Shown: piece by piece, positions 17,904 to 26,564 of the stretch | How the letters are laid out: each line of letters starts with the position of its first letter | How positions within the stretch are numbered: position 1 is the stretch's first letter | Assembly (NCBI GenBank): GCA_965248075.1 | Contig: CBDFIL010000003.1 | Coordinates: 744,001-808,000, forward strand | DNA: 64,000 nucleotides | Source: VXNE01 sp965248075 | GTDB lineage: Bacteria; Pseudomonadota; Gammaproteobacteria; Pseudomonadales; Azotimanducaceae | Direction: 5' to 3' | Program-made: the position numbers and the translations under genes | Notes under the pieces: generated by a model | Database searches by the model: none | What the model was told of the DNA's origin: nothing | The model's input: only the letters and a program-made list of their open reading frames with translations

Positions 17904-18809
17904 TCAGCCGCGCCGGCGACGCCGGGAGCGGTCCCGCCGGCTCCCTCGCGTCCCCGCCAGCGCGCCGGGTTCGCGGTACTTGCCGATCCAGCGCACGCAA
18001 TTGGGATCCTTGCCCATCATGACGTCGGAGCCAAGAATCGCCTGCATGACCTCGTCATGCAGCGGGTTGGTGATCGCGGACGTCATGCCGGCGCCGATCG
18101 CCATGGTGAGAAAGGCGTTGTTGATACCGTTTCGATTGGGCAGCCCGAAACTCACGTTGGACGCGCCGCAGGTGGTATTGACCTTCAATTCCCTGCGCAA
18201 GCGGCTGACCAGGTGCATGACCTGCCGGCCAGCGGAGTTGATCGCGCCGATTGGCATCACCAACGGATCGACCACCACGTCGCTGTGGGAAATGCCGTGG
18301 TCCTGCGCCCGTTCGACGATCTTCCTGGCCACCTCGAAACGCACGTCCGGATCCTCGGAGATGCCGGTCTCGTCGTTGGAAATAGCCACCACCGCGGCGC
18401 CATGCCGGGCTACCAGCGGCAGCACCGATTCCAGCCTGTCCTCTTCGCCGGTGACCGAGTTGACCAGCGCCTTGCCACGATAGGCCGCCAAGCCGGACTC
18501 CAGCGCGGCGACGATGGAGGAATCGATGGACAGGGGCACGGCGGTTACCGACTGCACCAGTTTGATGGCCTCGGCCAGAATGGCGGGTTCGTCCGCCAGC
18601 GGGATGCCGGCGTTGACGTCCAGCATGTGAGCGCCGGCCGCAACCTGCGCGAGCGCGTCGGCGACCACGCGGTGGTAGTCTCCCGCCTTCATTTCCGCCG
18701 CCAGAATCTTGCGCCCGGTGGGGTTGATGCGCTCGCCGATGACCACAAAGGGCCGTTCGAAACCGATCACCACCTCCCGGCTCGCGGAAGCGATAACCGT
18801 GTCCGTCAT
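17904..18809 (-). CDS. Methyltetrahydrofolate:corrinoid methyltransferase
   Basis: Pterin-binding (DHPS-like) TIM-barrel enzyme that exchanges methyl between the corrinoid protein and tetrahydrofolate. 301 residues. Motifs: VVIGERINPTGRKILAAEMK at the start, MLDVNAGIPLADEPAILAEA, LSIDSSIVAALESGL, LVNSVTGEEDRLESVLPLV, NTTCGASNVSFGLPNRNGIN. These match the MtgA/MtvA/AcsE group. ATG at 18809 chosen because conserved sequence begins soon after and upstream codons lie in a dispersed repeat. The C-terminus is Arg-rich (RGSRRDRSRRRRRG), unusual and possibly recent. In the operon it sits between the virulence-factor-like gene and the activator. Confidence 0.9.
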   Translation of the reverse strand: MTDTVIASASREVVIGFERPFVVIGERINPTGRKILAAEMKAGDYHRVVADALAQVAAGAHMLDVNAGIPLADEPAILAEAIKLVQSVTAVPLSIDSSIVAALESGLAAYRGKALVNSVTGEEDRLESVLPLVARHGAAVVAISNDETGISEDPDVRFEVARKIVERAQDHGISHSDVVVDPLVMPIGAINSAGRQVMHLVSRLRRELKVNTTCGASNVSFGLPNRNGINNAFLTMAIGAGMTSAITNPLHDEVMQAILGSDVMMGKDPNCVRWIGKYREPGALAGTRGSRRDRSRRRRRG

Positions 18810-18828
18810 GTCTTGGTCCAGAGCCCGT

Positions 18829-18890
18829 AGCGCCCCATGGCCGGCCCGCCGCCTCGCTGGCGCTCGGCAACGGCTCCGCGTACCGGCCAC
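18829..18890. repeat. Family 2 dispersed repeat inside the corrinoid operon
   Basis: TAGCGCCCCATGGCCGGCC followed by GCTCGGCAACGGCTCCGCG, nearly identical to 13435-13490. It fills most of the roughly 100-base gap between two operon genes, so the operon tolerates repeat insertion in an intercistronic space. Confidence 0.7.
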
Positions 18891-18911
18891 TGTCGCATCC
18901 GGCACATCCCT

Positions 18912-19223
18912 TCAACCCTCCTGCAAACCGTGATTGCGGATGAGCGCCAACAGCCGTGCGTCGGAATAGCCCGTTTCGATCCGGTCCGCCAGCCGGTCGG
19001 CGACCGCCTGCAGATCCGTCGCCACGACGTCCGCCTCCGGCGTGATCGGGTCGCGCGCCCATTCGTTGATGTAGGCATCGGCGCTACGCTTCTTCGCCCG
19101 CATGGCGGCGCGGTCAATCGCGTTCTGAAAGCGCGCGCTCAACACCACCTTGGCGCGCCTTCTACCCTGCTTGACGATGATCTGCGAAGGAATATCGCGC
19201 CATCTCATCAGGATAGCGTCCAC
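18912..19223 (-). CDS. Virulence-factor-like protein of MttB/DUF1638 operons
   Basis: 103 residues, soluble: MRWRDIPSQIIVKQGRRRAK, VVLSARFQNAIDRAAMRAKK, ADAYINEWARDP, then RLADRIETGYSDARLLALIR. This matches the small proteins labelled 'virulence factor' that accompany DUF1638 and MttB-like genes in marine and soil proteobacteria (recollection). Biochemical role unknown. It follows DUF1638 by 3 bases, so the two are co-translated. ATG at 19223 or the Met six codons later are both possible. Confidence 0.7.
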   Translation of the reverse strand: MDAILMRWRDIPSQIIVKQGRRRAKVVLSARFQNAIDRAAMRAKKRSADAYINEWARDPITPEADVVATDLQAVADRLADRIETGYSDARLLALIRNHGLQEG

Positions 19224-19226
19224 GTG

Positions 19227-19946
19227 TCACCCCTCGGCTATCCGGGCGACGCGGGTTTCCAATGCGCCGTAGCCGGTATGAACGTGGGCAAATTCGAGGC
19301 CCAGCCGGGCCGCGGCGGCTCTCGCCCCGGCGAGGAGCTCGGGGTCCCGGGTCTGCGACAGGTAGGTCAGGCGCCGGTAGTTGCCGAAGAAGGCGTCCAG
19401 CAGTTCCGGATGGCGGTCGAGTCCCAGGGTCTCCACGACGAGGCGATCGAAGAAGCGCACCAGGAAATCGGTGAGGTAGAACGTGCCCGGCTCGCCGTCG
19501 GCCAGGCGTTCGAAGCGCTCGGCGCCGGCGAAGAAGTCATAGCAATGCAGCCCCGGGAGACGCTCCACGCCGGGAAAGTCCGCGAGCACCCGGTCGATCC
19601 CGCCGTAGCTGCCGCAATCGGCATAGCCGATGAAGATGCGGCGGTAGGTTGTATGCCCGCCGCGCCCGCCCCCCGAGTCATGTCCGCCGCGCCCGCCCGC
19701 CGCGCCGCGCGCGCGCTCGAGCTCGGCCCGCAGCCGGGGCGCGATCTGCTCCGGGCGCAGGTGCAGTGCCGGATCCAGGCAACGGATGTGCAGGTGGTCC
19801 CAGCCGTTGGCGCACCGAATCGCGTGCAGCTCCCGGGCGAGAGCGCCGCAGCCGATCACGAGCACGGGCTCCCGCTCCATCGGCAGTGCCGCCTCGTCCG
19901 CATCGCCTCGGCGGTCCGGAGTCGGGTGCCCGGCTGGCGCCATCAT
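19227..19946 (-). CDS. DUF1638 protein
   Basis: 239 residues. PVLVIGCGALARELHAIRCA near the N-terminus, RIFIGYADCGSYGGIDRVLA in the middle, then CYDFFAGAERFERL and GTFYLTDFLVRFFDRLVVE, the hallmarks of DUF1638. A Gly/Arg/His-rich insert (AAGGRGGHDSGGGRGGHTTY) precedes the core strand. Members occur almost only with corrinoid methyltransferases, so a role in corrinoid handling or methyl transfer is inferred. Start ATG 19946 overlaps the corrinoid-protein stop in an ATGA; a second ATG follows at once. Confidence 0.85.
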   Translation of the reverse strand: MMAPAGHPTPDRRGDADEAALPMEREPVLVIGCGALARELHAIRCANGWDHLHIRCLDPALHLRPEQIAPRLRAELERARGAAGGRGGHDSGGGRGGHTTYRRIFIGYADCGSYGGIDRVLADFPGVERLPGLHCYDFFAGAERFERLADGEPGTFYLTDFLVRFFDRLVVETLGLDRHPELLDAFFGNYRRLTYLSQTRDPELLAGARAAAARLGLEFAHVHTGYGALETRVARIAEG

Positions 19947-20659
19947 GGGTAGTTGTGCCTCTTGCGCATCAGGTCGGAGGCGGTCTCCACCGCGGTGGCG
20001 GCATCCCGGCAATAGGCGTCCGCGCCCACCGCCCTGCCGAATTCCTCGTTCAGCGGCGCACCGCCGACCAGCACAATGTAGTCGTCGCGGATGGATTGGG
20101 CCACCAGTTTGTCGATGACCACTTTCATGTACGGCATGGTGGTGGTCAGCAGGGCCGACATGCCGAGAATGTCCGGCCGGTGCTCTTGCAGCGCCTCCAG
20201 AAAGTCTTCAACGCTGTTGTTGACGCCGATATCGACGACGTCGAAACCGGCGCCTTCCATCATCATTCCGACCAGGTTCTTGCCGATGTCGTGAATGTCG
20301 CCCTTGACCGTACCGATCACCATCTTGCCCACCGGCTTGGCGCCCGTCTCCGCCAGCAACGGCCGCAGTATGGCCATGCCGCCCTTCATGGCGTTGGCGG
20401 CCAGCAGCACCTCGGGCACGAACAGGATGCCGTCGCGAAAGTCGACGCCGACGATCTGCATGCCGCCTACCAGGGCGTCGTTCAGTACCTTGTCCGCCGC
20501 CCAGCCCCGCTGCAGCAGAATCTCTGTGCCTTCGACAATTTCATCCCTGAGGCCGTCGTACAGATCATCGTGCATCTGCTCGACCAGTTCTTCGTCGTCG
20601 AGTTCGGAGAGGACGAGATCGTCTTCCTGCTCTCCGGCCGCGTCTTTGCCGTCGCTCAT
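19943..20659 (-). CDS. Methyltransferase cognate corrinoid protein (MtgC/MttC-like)
   Basis: Carries the methyl group on a cobalamin cofactor between the MttB-like enzyme and the methylfolate enzyme. 238 residues: helical cap (about 15-105) with LVGGMQIVGVDFRDGILFVP, then Rossmann B12 domain with the base-off motif D121-x-H123-x-x-G126 (GTVKGDIHDIGKNLVG), SALLTTTMPYM and VLVGGAPLN. ATG at 20659 follows GGAGGCGGTTTGC, a strong site. First gene of the six-gene leftward operon and divergent from the oxidoreductase genes at 20960. Confidence 0.95.
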   Translation of the reverse strand: MSDGKDAAGEQEDDLVLSELDDEELVEQMHDDLYDGLRDEIVEGTEILLQRGWAADKVLNDALVGGMQIVGVDFRDGILFVPEVLLAANAMKGGMAILRPLLAETGAKPVGKMVIGTVKGDIHDIGKNLVGMMMEGAGFDVVDIGVNNSVEDFLEALQEHRPDILGMSALLTTTMPYMKVVIDKLVAQSIRDDYIVLVGGAPLNEEFGRAVGADAYCRDAATAVETASDLMRKRHNYP

Positions 20660-20959
20660 GCAAACCGCCTCCAACGACCAGCTTTCCTGATGCGAAAGCT
20701 CGGTAATCCCTGGCCGGCAACCCGGTTGGGCCGCGAGCATAGAGCAGGCAGACGCTTGTGGCGAGCGATTTCGCGACACGCCCAACACCCCCTGCGCGCC
20801 GTTGACCCGGTGCCCGTCTCACGGCCAATCCAGCGGCCTCGTGGCGCGGCATATTGGCAGTCACGAATCCGGACACCCTGGCGTCCGTAATCCATATTGC
20901 CAGTCGACCCCAAATGCCATGAGAATTCGGTCGGTGGCCATCCACGGCCGGAGTATGGT
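20660..20959. promoter_or_regulatory. Divergent control region with direct repeats
   Basis: 300 bases between the corrinoid operon and the dehydrogenase genes. Two direct repeats CATATTG(G/C)CAGTC at 20850-20862 and 20893-20905 are 43 bases apart, on one face of the helix, and between them lies a short palindrome CGGAC-N8-GTCCG. This could be a shared operator. No clear -35/-10 pair was found. Confidence 0.4.
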
Positions 20960-23383
20960 ATGGAGAATCAGGCCCGCATTGTCATTGTCGGCGGCGGCAT
21001 CATGGGCGTCGGCCTGCTGTACCACCTGGCCGCAGAGGGGTGCGACGATGTCCTGCTGATCGAGAAGGGCGAGTTGACGTCCGGCTCGACCTGGCACGCG
21101 GCCGGTCAATGCCCCAATCTGGTCGGCAACTACAACCTCGCCAAGATTCACGAATACAGCGTCTCCCTGTACCGCAAACTGGAGCGGCTGACCGGTCAGG
21201 CGGTCGGTTGGCATGGCTGCGGCAGCGTCCGCTTCGCCCTCACCGAGCGGGATCTGGACTGGTTCCGCTACCTGCGCGGAATCGCCGCCAACGTCGGCTA
21301 CCACATGGAGATCGTCGACGTCGAGCAGATCGCGAAGCTGAATCCCTTCATCTCGACCGAAGGCGTGCTGGCCGGCGCCTGGACCCGAGACGACGGTCAC
21401 GCCGACCCGTCCGGGCTCTGCAACGCAATGGCCCGGGGCGCGCGCGAACTGGGCGCCAGGATCGTGCGGCACAACCGGGTGACCGCCATCAATGCGCTGC
21501 CGGGCGGCGAATGGGAGCTGATCACGCAACAGGGCCGCGTCATCGCCGAGACCGTGGTCAACGCCGCCGGCTGCTACGCTCGGCAGGTGGCGCAGATGGT
21601 GGGCACGGACCTTCCGATCTGCAACATTCAGCATCACTATCTGGTCTCCGGACCGGTGCCGGAGCTGGCCGGGAGAAGCGACGAACTCCCGGTGACCCGC
21701 GACCCCTACGCCTCCGCCTACCTGCGCCAGGAGCAGCAGTCCGGCCTGATCGGCATCTACGAGGCCGATGGGCTCGCCGAAGCGTGGCCGCCGGGCGGAC
21801 TGCCTCCCTGGCATTCCGACAGCGAACTGTTTTCCGACGATCTCGAGCGCCTGATGCCCTGGCTCGGCCGCGCCATGGAGCGCATGCCGATCTTCGAACC
21901 GGCAGGTATCAGGCGCATCGTCAACGGGGCGATCTCCCACAGCCCCGACGGACTGCCACTGCTCGGCCCCGTGGCCGGGCTCAACAATTTCTGGCTCTGC
22001 TGCGGCTCGTCCTTCGGCATTGCCCAGGGCGCCGGCAGCGGCAAATACCTGGCCCAGTGGATGCTGCACGGCGACTCCGAAATCAACATGACCGGCTTCG
22101 ATCCCCGGCGCTTCGGCGTGTTCGCCGACGCCGGCTACATGGGCGCCCGGGGTCGCCAGGACTACGCCAGGACCTACGCCACGGCATTGCCGGGCGAGGA
22201 ACTGCCGGCGGCCCGCCGGTGCCGGACCAGCCCGCTGTACGACAGGCTCAAGGCCCGGGGCTGCGTCTATACCGAGACCTTTGGCTGGGAGCGCCCCAAG
22301 TGGTTCTCGGTGGATGGCCGTGAGGAACAGTACGGCTTTCGCCACAACAACGTATTCGAGCTGGTGCGCGAAGAGTGCCTGGCCGTGCGCGAGCGGGTCG
22401 GTATCCTGGATCTCTCCGGATTTGCAAAATACGACGTGACGGGCCGCGATGCGCGGACGATGCTGAATCGGCTGTGCGCCAACCGCGTACCGAAGCGCAA
22501 TGGGATCGGGCTCACCCATCTGCTTTCCGAAGGGGGGCGCATCGCCGCGGAAGTGACCATTACCCGCCTCGACGACGACGCCTTCTACGTGCTTTCCGCC
22601 GCCGGCGCCGAAATGCGCGACCTGGACCACCTGCAGCACGGCCGGCGCGCGGGCGAAGAGGTGCGTATCGACAACGTGACAGACCGGCGCGGCGTGCTGG
22701 TGCTGGCCGGGCCGCGGGCCCGGGAAGTGCTGGCCCGGCTCACGGATGCGCCCCTGGACAACAGCGCCTTTCGCTGGCTGACGGCCAAGGAAATCGACAT
22801 CGCCGGAATGCCGGTGCGGGCGCTGCGGGTGAACTATGTGGGCGAACTGGGCTGGGAACTGCACCCGGCCATGGAAACCATGGAGGCGCTGTATGACGCG
22901 CTGACGAAGGCCGGGGCGGAATTCGGTATCCGGAATTTCGGCCTCTACGCGGTCAACAGCATGAGGCTGGAAAAGGCCTATCGCAGTTGGGGCGCGGAAC
23001 TGACCAACGAAGTTACCATGATCGACGCCGCCATGGAGCGCTTCATCAAGTTCGACAAGGGTGACTTCATCGGCCGCGAAGCGACCCTGCACTCCCTGCA
23101 AAAGGAGGACCGCACGCTGCAACTGATCTACTTCAGCCTCGACGGGGGCGATGCGGATGTTCAGGGTGGAGAGCCGATTTTCGCCGGCGACCGCTGCGTG
23201 GGGGTGACCACTACCGGCGGTTATGGCCACGCTGTGGGTCAGAGTCTCGGCTTCGGCTACGTTCCGCCGTCGATGGCCGCCCCGCGCACAGGGTTGACGG
23301 TGGACGTGCTCGGCCAACGGCGGCAAGTGACGTTGCACGAAGACCCGGTCTACGACCCCGCCAACCTCCGATTGCGCGCCTGA
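20960..23383 (+). CDS. FAD oxidoreductase fused to GcvT-type folate domain (dimethylglycine/sarcosine dehydrogenase-like), copy 1
   Basis: Oxidative N-demethylation of dimethylglycine or sarcosine, passing the C1 unit to tetrahydrofolate. 807 residues. FAD-binding GGGIMG (11-16); SGSTWHAAG with His46 where relatives attach FAD covalently; DAO domain to about 400; then DUF1989-like linker and GcvT aminomethyltransferase region with LDLSGFAKYDVTGRDARTML, LRVNYVGELGWELHPAME, NSMRLEKAYRSWGAELTNE. ATG 20960 with CCGGAG in front; the longer frame upstream is intergenic. Five bases precede copy 2, so both are co-transcribed. Located head-to-head with the corrinoid operon, which makes it the likely second step after corrinoid demethylation. 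Confidence 0.9.
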   Translation: MENQARIVIVGGGIMGVGLLYHLAAEGCDDVLLIEKGELTSGSTWHAAGQCPNLVGNYNLAKIHEYSVSLYRKLERLTGQAVGWHGCGSVRFALTERDLDWFRYLRGIAANVGYHMEIVDVEQIAKLNPFISTEGVLAGAWTRDDGHADPSGLCNAMARGARELGARIVRHNRVTAINALPGGEWELITQQGRVIAETVVNAAGCYARQVAQMVGTDLPICNIQHHYLVSGPVPELAGRSDELPVTRDPYASAYLRQEQQSGLIGIYEADGLAEAWPPGGLPPWHSDSELFSDDLERLMPWLGRAMERMPIFEPAGIRRIVNGAISHSPDGLPLLGPVAGLNNFWLCCGSSFGIAQGAGSGKYLAQWMLHGDSEINMTGFDPRRFGVFADAGYMGARGRQDYARTYATALPGEELPAARRCRTSPLYDRLKARGCVYTETFGWERPKWFSVDGREEQYGFRHNNVFELVREECLAVRERVGILDLSGFAKYDVTGRDARTMLNRLCANRVPKRNGIGLTHLLSEGGRIAAEVTITRLDDDAFYVLSAAGAEMRDLDHLQHGRRAGEEVRIDNVTDRRGVLVLAGPRAREVLARLTDAPLDNSAFRWLTAKEIDIAGMPVRALRVNYVGELGWELHPAMETMEALYDALTKAGAEFGIRNFGLYAVNSMRLEKAYRSWGAELTNEVTMIDAAMERFIKFDKGDFIGREATLHSLQKEDRTLQLIYFSLDGGDADVQGGEPIFAGDRCVGVTTTGGYGHAVGQSLGFGYVPPSMAAPRTGLTVDVLGQRRQVTLHEDPVYDPANLRLRA

Positions 23384-23388
23384 CGACC

Positions 23389-25845
23389 ATGGCGACCCGG
23401 CCCGAGCGCCCTGACGACCTGCCGCGCCGCGCCAGCGTGATCGTGATCGGCGGCGGCGTGATCGGCTGCTCGGTCGCCTATCACCTGGCGCGAGCCGGGG
23501 TTTCCGACGTGACGCTGCTGGAACGCAGGCAACTCACCTCGGGTACCACCTGGCATGCGGCGGGATTGGTGGGGCAGCTGCGCACGTCCATCAACATGAC
23601 CGAGCTGGCGCGCTATACCAGCGAGCTCTACCTGCGCCTGGAGGCTGAAACCGGTCAGGCCACCGGCTACCGGCGCTGCGGTTCCATCTCCATCGCCACC
23701 AACGAGGAGCGTTTCGAGGAACTGCGGCGCAGCGCCTCGATGGCCAAGGTGTTCGGGCTGGAGGTGAAGGTGGTCACGCCCGCAGCCATCAAGGCCCGGG
23801 TTCCGCTGCTGCATACGGAAGACGTGCTCGGCGGCATTCACATTCCTTCCGACGGCTACGCCAACGCGGTGGACGTCACCAACGCGCTGGCCAGGGGCGC
23901 CCGCGCCGCCGGTGCGCGCATCTTTCAGAACCTGGCGGTCACGGCCATCCGTACCGCACGGGGCAGCGTAACCGGCGTGACCACGGAACACGGCGATATC
24001 GACGCGGACTGCGTGGTGTTGTGCACCGGCATGTGGACCCGGGAGCTGGCGGCGACGGTCGGCGTGAACGTGCCCCTGCATGCCTGCGAGCACTACTACG
24101 CCCTGTTCGAATCCGTCGCGGGGCTGGATGCGGACTTCCCGGTGGTGCGCGACTACGACGCCTGCACCTACTACAAACACGACGCGGGCAGGCTCCTCCT
24201 CGGCGCCTTCGAACCCCACGCCCGCCCCTGGGGCATGGAGGGCATCCCCGAGGACTTCTGTTTCGACGAGATCGCCGGCAGTCTCGAGCATTTCGAACCC
24301 ATCCTCGAGCAAGCCATGGTGCGCGTCCCGGCGCTGGAATCCGCCGGCCTGGCGACGTTCTTCTGCGGGCCGGAGAGTTTCACGCCGGATGTGCGCTATC
24401 ACATCGGCCAGGCGCCCGAACTCGACAACTGTTTCGTGGCGGCGGGGCTGAATTCGATCGGCCTGCAATCCGCCGGCGGCATCGGCAGGGTGATCACGGA
24501 GTGGATTCGCCTCGGACACCCGCCGTCGGATCTGTGGGAAGTGGACGTGCGCCGCAATCAGCCCTTCCAGCGCAACCGGAAGTACCTGCGCGAACGGGTC
24601 TCGGAGAGCCTCGGCCTGCTGTACGCCACGCACTATCCCTATCGTCAATACGACACCGCCCGGGGAGTCCGCAGATCGCCGCTCCATGATCGGCTGCAAT
24701 CCATCGGGGCGTGCCACGGCGAGGTCGCGGGTTGGGAGCGGCCCAACTGGTACGCGTCGGAACCGGGCCTGGCCGGCTACGAGTACAGTTACGGACGACA
24801 GAACTGGTTCGAGCATTCCGCCCAGGAACACCGGGCGGTGCGCGAGCGGGTGGGGCTGTTCGACCTGTCCTCTTTCGCCAAGTTCCGGCTCCAGGGCCCT
24901 GGCGCCACCCGGGCGCTGAACACCATCTGCGCCAACGATGTGGACGTGCGCCCGGGCCGCATCGTCTACACCCAGTGGCTGAACGCCCGGGGCGGCATCG
25001 AAGCGGATCTCACCGTCACCCGGCTGGCCGAAGCCGACTATCTGATCGTGACCGCCGCGGCCACGGAAGTGCGGGACTTCGACTGGCTGCGACGGCACAT
25101 TCCGGCCGACGCCCATTGTGTGCTGACCAATGTGACGTCGGCCATGGGCGTGATTTCGATCATGGGGCCGAACGCGCGGGCGCTGCTGCAATCGCTGAGC
25201 CCGAACGATCTCTCGCACGAGGCCTTCCGCTTCGCGCACAGCCGGGAAATCGAGCTCGGCTACGCGCTGGTGCGCGCCTCCCGGATCACCTACGTCGGCG
25301 AACTCGGCTGGGAACTCTACATCCCCACCGAATTCACGGCCGGCGTCTACGACACCATCGTCGCCGCGGGCGCGCCCTTCGGCCTGGCCCACGCCGGCTA
25401 TCACGCGCTGGATTCGCTGCGCATCGAAAAAGCCTATCGTCACTGGGGCCACGACATTACCGACGAGGACACGGCGCTGGAAGCGGGCCTGGATTTTGCC
25501 GTGAAGTTCGACAAGCCGGGTGGGTTCATCGGACGGGAGGCGCTGCTGAAAGACAGGCAGGCGGGGCCGGCCAAGCGCCTGCTGCAGTTCCGGCTGCTGG
25601 ACCCACAGCCGTTGCTCTACCACAACGAACCCATCTGGCACGAGGACGCCCTGGTCGGTTACGTCACGTCCGGCGCCTACGGCCACACCCTCGGCGGCGC
25701 CATCGGCCTCGGCTACGTCGATACTGCCAGCGTGCCGGACCCGCCAGAAGGGGGCTTCAGCATCGAGGTGGCCGGGGACCGCATTCCGGCGGAGGCTTCG
25801 TCAAGGCCGATGTACGATCCCCGAAACAGACGCATCCGCTGCTGA
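23389..25845 (+). CDS. FAD oxidoreductase fused to GcvT-type folate domain, copy 2
   Basis: 818 residues, same architecture as the preceding gene but clearly diverged, so probably a different substrate in the chain (dimethylglycine versus sarcosine). GGGVIGCSVAYHLA (21-34), SGTTWHAAGLVGQL with His56 as the likely flavin-linking residue, FCGPESFTPDVRYHIGQAPE and SAGGIGRVITEWI in the oxidase part, then folate domain FDLSSFAKFRLQGPGATRAL, ITYVGELGWELYIPTEF, DSLRIEKAYRHWGHDITDED and TSGAYGHTLGGAIGLGYV. Start ATG 23389 follows the copy 1 stop closely; translation may be coupled. Ends 66 bases before the tRNA-Lys gene on the other strand. Confidence 0.9.
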   Translation: MATRPERPDDLPRRASVIVIGGGVIGCSVAYHLARAGVSDVTLLERRQLTSGTTWHAAGLVGQLRTSINMTELARYTSELYLRLEAETGQATGYRRCGSISIATNEERFEELRRSASMAKVFGLEVKVVTPAAIKARVPLLHTEDVLGGIHIPSDGYANAVDVTNALARGARAAGARIFQNLAVTAIRTARGSVTGVTTEHGDIDADCVVLCTGMWTRELAATVGVNVPLHACEHYYALFESVAGLDADFPVVRDYDACTYYKHDAGRLLLGAFEPHARPWGMEGIPEDFCFDEIAGSLEHFEPILEQAMVRVPALESAGLATFFCGPESFTPDVRYHIGQAPELDNCFVAAGLNSIGLQSAGGIGRVITEWIRLGHPPSDLWEVDVRRNQPFQRNRKYLRERVSESLGLLYATHYPYRQYDTARGVRRSPLHDRLQSIGACHGEVAGWERPNWYASEPGLAGYEYSYGRQNWFEHSAQEHRAVRERVGLFDLSSFAKFRLQGPGATRALNTICANDVDVRPGRIVYTQWLNARGGIEADLTVTRLAEADYLIVTAAATEVRDFDWLRRHIPADAHCVLTNVTSAMGVISIMGPNARALLQSLSPNDLSHEAFRFAHSREIELGYALVRASRITYVGELGWELYIPTEFTAGVYDTIVAAGAPFGLAHAGYHALDSLRIEKAYRHWGHDITDEDTALEAGLDFAVKFDKPGGFIGREALLKDRQAGPAKRLLQFRLLDPQPLLYHNEPIWHEDALVGYVTSGAYGHTLGGAIGLGYVDTASVPDPPEGGFSIEVAGDRIPAEASSRPMYDPRNRRIRC

Positions 25846-25911
25846 GGCCGGGCCAGACTGCCAAGGACCGCTATCGGCTCCTCTCGAGTGCGCTGTATTT
25901 CGCGAGGTGTG

Positions 25912-25987
25912 TGGTGGGCCGTCTGGGACTCGAACCCAGGACCAACGAGTTAAAAGCCCGGTGCTCTACCAACTGAGCTAACGACCC
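25912..25987 (-). tRNA. tRNA-Lys (anticodon UUU)
   Basis: 76 bases with encoded CCA. Acceptor GGGTCGT pairs with ACGGCCC; D-arm TTAGCTCAGTTGGTAGAGCA; anticodon loop CTTTTAA; T-arm with GGTTCGAGTCC. Stands between the dehydrogenase genes and a repeat cluster. Confidence 0.95.
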
Positions 25988-26007
25988 GCGCGAGGGCGTG
26001 CATTGTA

Positions 26008-26147
26008 GCGCCCCATAGCCGGTCCGGCACTCGCTCGCGAGCTCGCTACGCACCGGCGCGCCTCCGGCCCAGCCACGCCGTCCTTGCGTGGAAGTTGCAC
26101 CGGCGGTCACTGCGTTCCCTTGGCGCGACTTCCATGCAAGGGGCGCG
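26008..26147. repeat. Family 2 dispersed repeat, long copy
   Basis: TAGCGCCCCATAGCCGGTCC ... CCCAGCCACGCCGTCCTTGC ... GTTCCCTTGGCGCGACTTCC, ending with AAGGGG. Nearly identical over 135 bases to 59443-59578. Contains an internal near-palindrome (GGAAGTTGCACC ... ACTTCC). Confidence 0.75.
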
Positions 26148-26199
26148 TCCGCATGCCAACAAGACCGGTTCGCCGGGTCCCTGGCTCGTGTGGAACACA

Positions 26200-26280
26200 T
26201 TGGTAGGGGCGACGGTAGTCGTCGCCCGTGTCGGGGCCGTGCATGAAATTCGAAACGGGACGCCACAAGGGCGTCCCCTA
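26200..26280. repeat. Family 1 hairpin repeat after the oxidoreductase remnant
   Basis: GTAGGGGCGACGGTAGTCGTCGCCC, a 5' hairpin (stem GGGCGACG), the linker GTGCATGAAATTCGAAAC, then stem GGGACGCC / GGCGTCCC with loop ACAAG, ending CCCCTA. The last three bases, read on the minus strand, are the TAG stop of the neighbouring oxidoreductase remnant. Confidence 0.75.
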
Positions 26281-26508
26281 CACTCTCCGATTCAGCCCTG
26301 CCAGTTCCGCCATGAACCGCACCGCTTCCTCCTGATCCGTGGCGGCCCTGTACGGCCCGAAGGAGCGCAACGCGGGGTTCACCGGGCTGACGGTGGGCAC
26401 TCGTCGATGCATTCGTCCGGTACCGCCGCCGCTGCCTCGTCCTTGCGCCTGGCGAGGTACAGCTCCTGGATGCGCTCCGCCGCCTCGCCGGGTTCTCTAC
26501 TCGCATGC
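26278..26508 (-). pseudogene. C-terminal remnant of an LLM-class flavin-dependent oxidoreductase
   Basis: One frame reads GEAAERIQELYLARRKDEAA and AVPDECIDE; after a break (frame change and lost segment near 26400) another frame reads NPALRSFGPYRAATDQEEAV, FMAELAGLNRRV and a TAG that belongs to the adjacent hairpin repeat. The wording is that of the last 100 residues of F420/FMN-dependent luciferase-like oxidoreductases. The rest of the gene is absent. Confidence 0.55.
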
Positions 26509-26564
26509 AACGACCGCCGCCGGTCGCTATGCTCCCAACCGCGTTTGTTGCAGGTGAGAAACCC

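Noticed and set aside
18831..18905. N-terminal extension of the methylfolate methyltransferase
   Set aside because: The extra codons lie within a family 2 repeat found elsewhere in non-coding positions.
20861..23338. Very long open frame on the minus strand opposite the first dehydrogenase
   Set aside because: It mirrors the codon structure of the real gene, is rich in His/Arg/Ala/Pro without domains, and lacks a ribosome site; a GC-bias shadow. The same holds for 23350-25686, 47272-48960 and 50575-52296.
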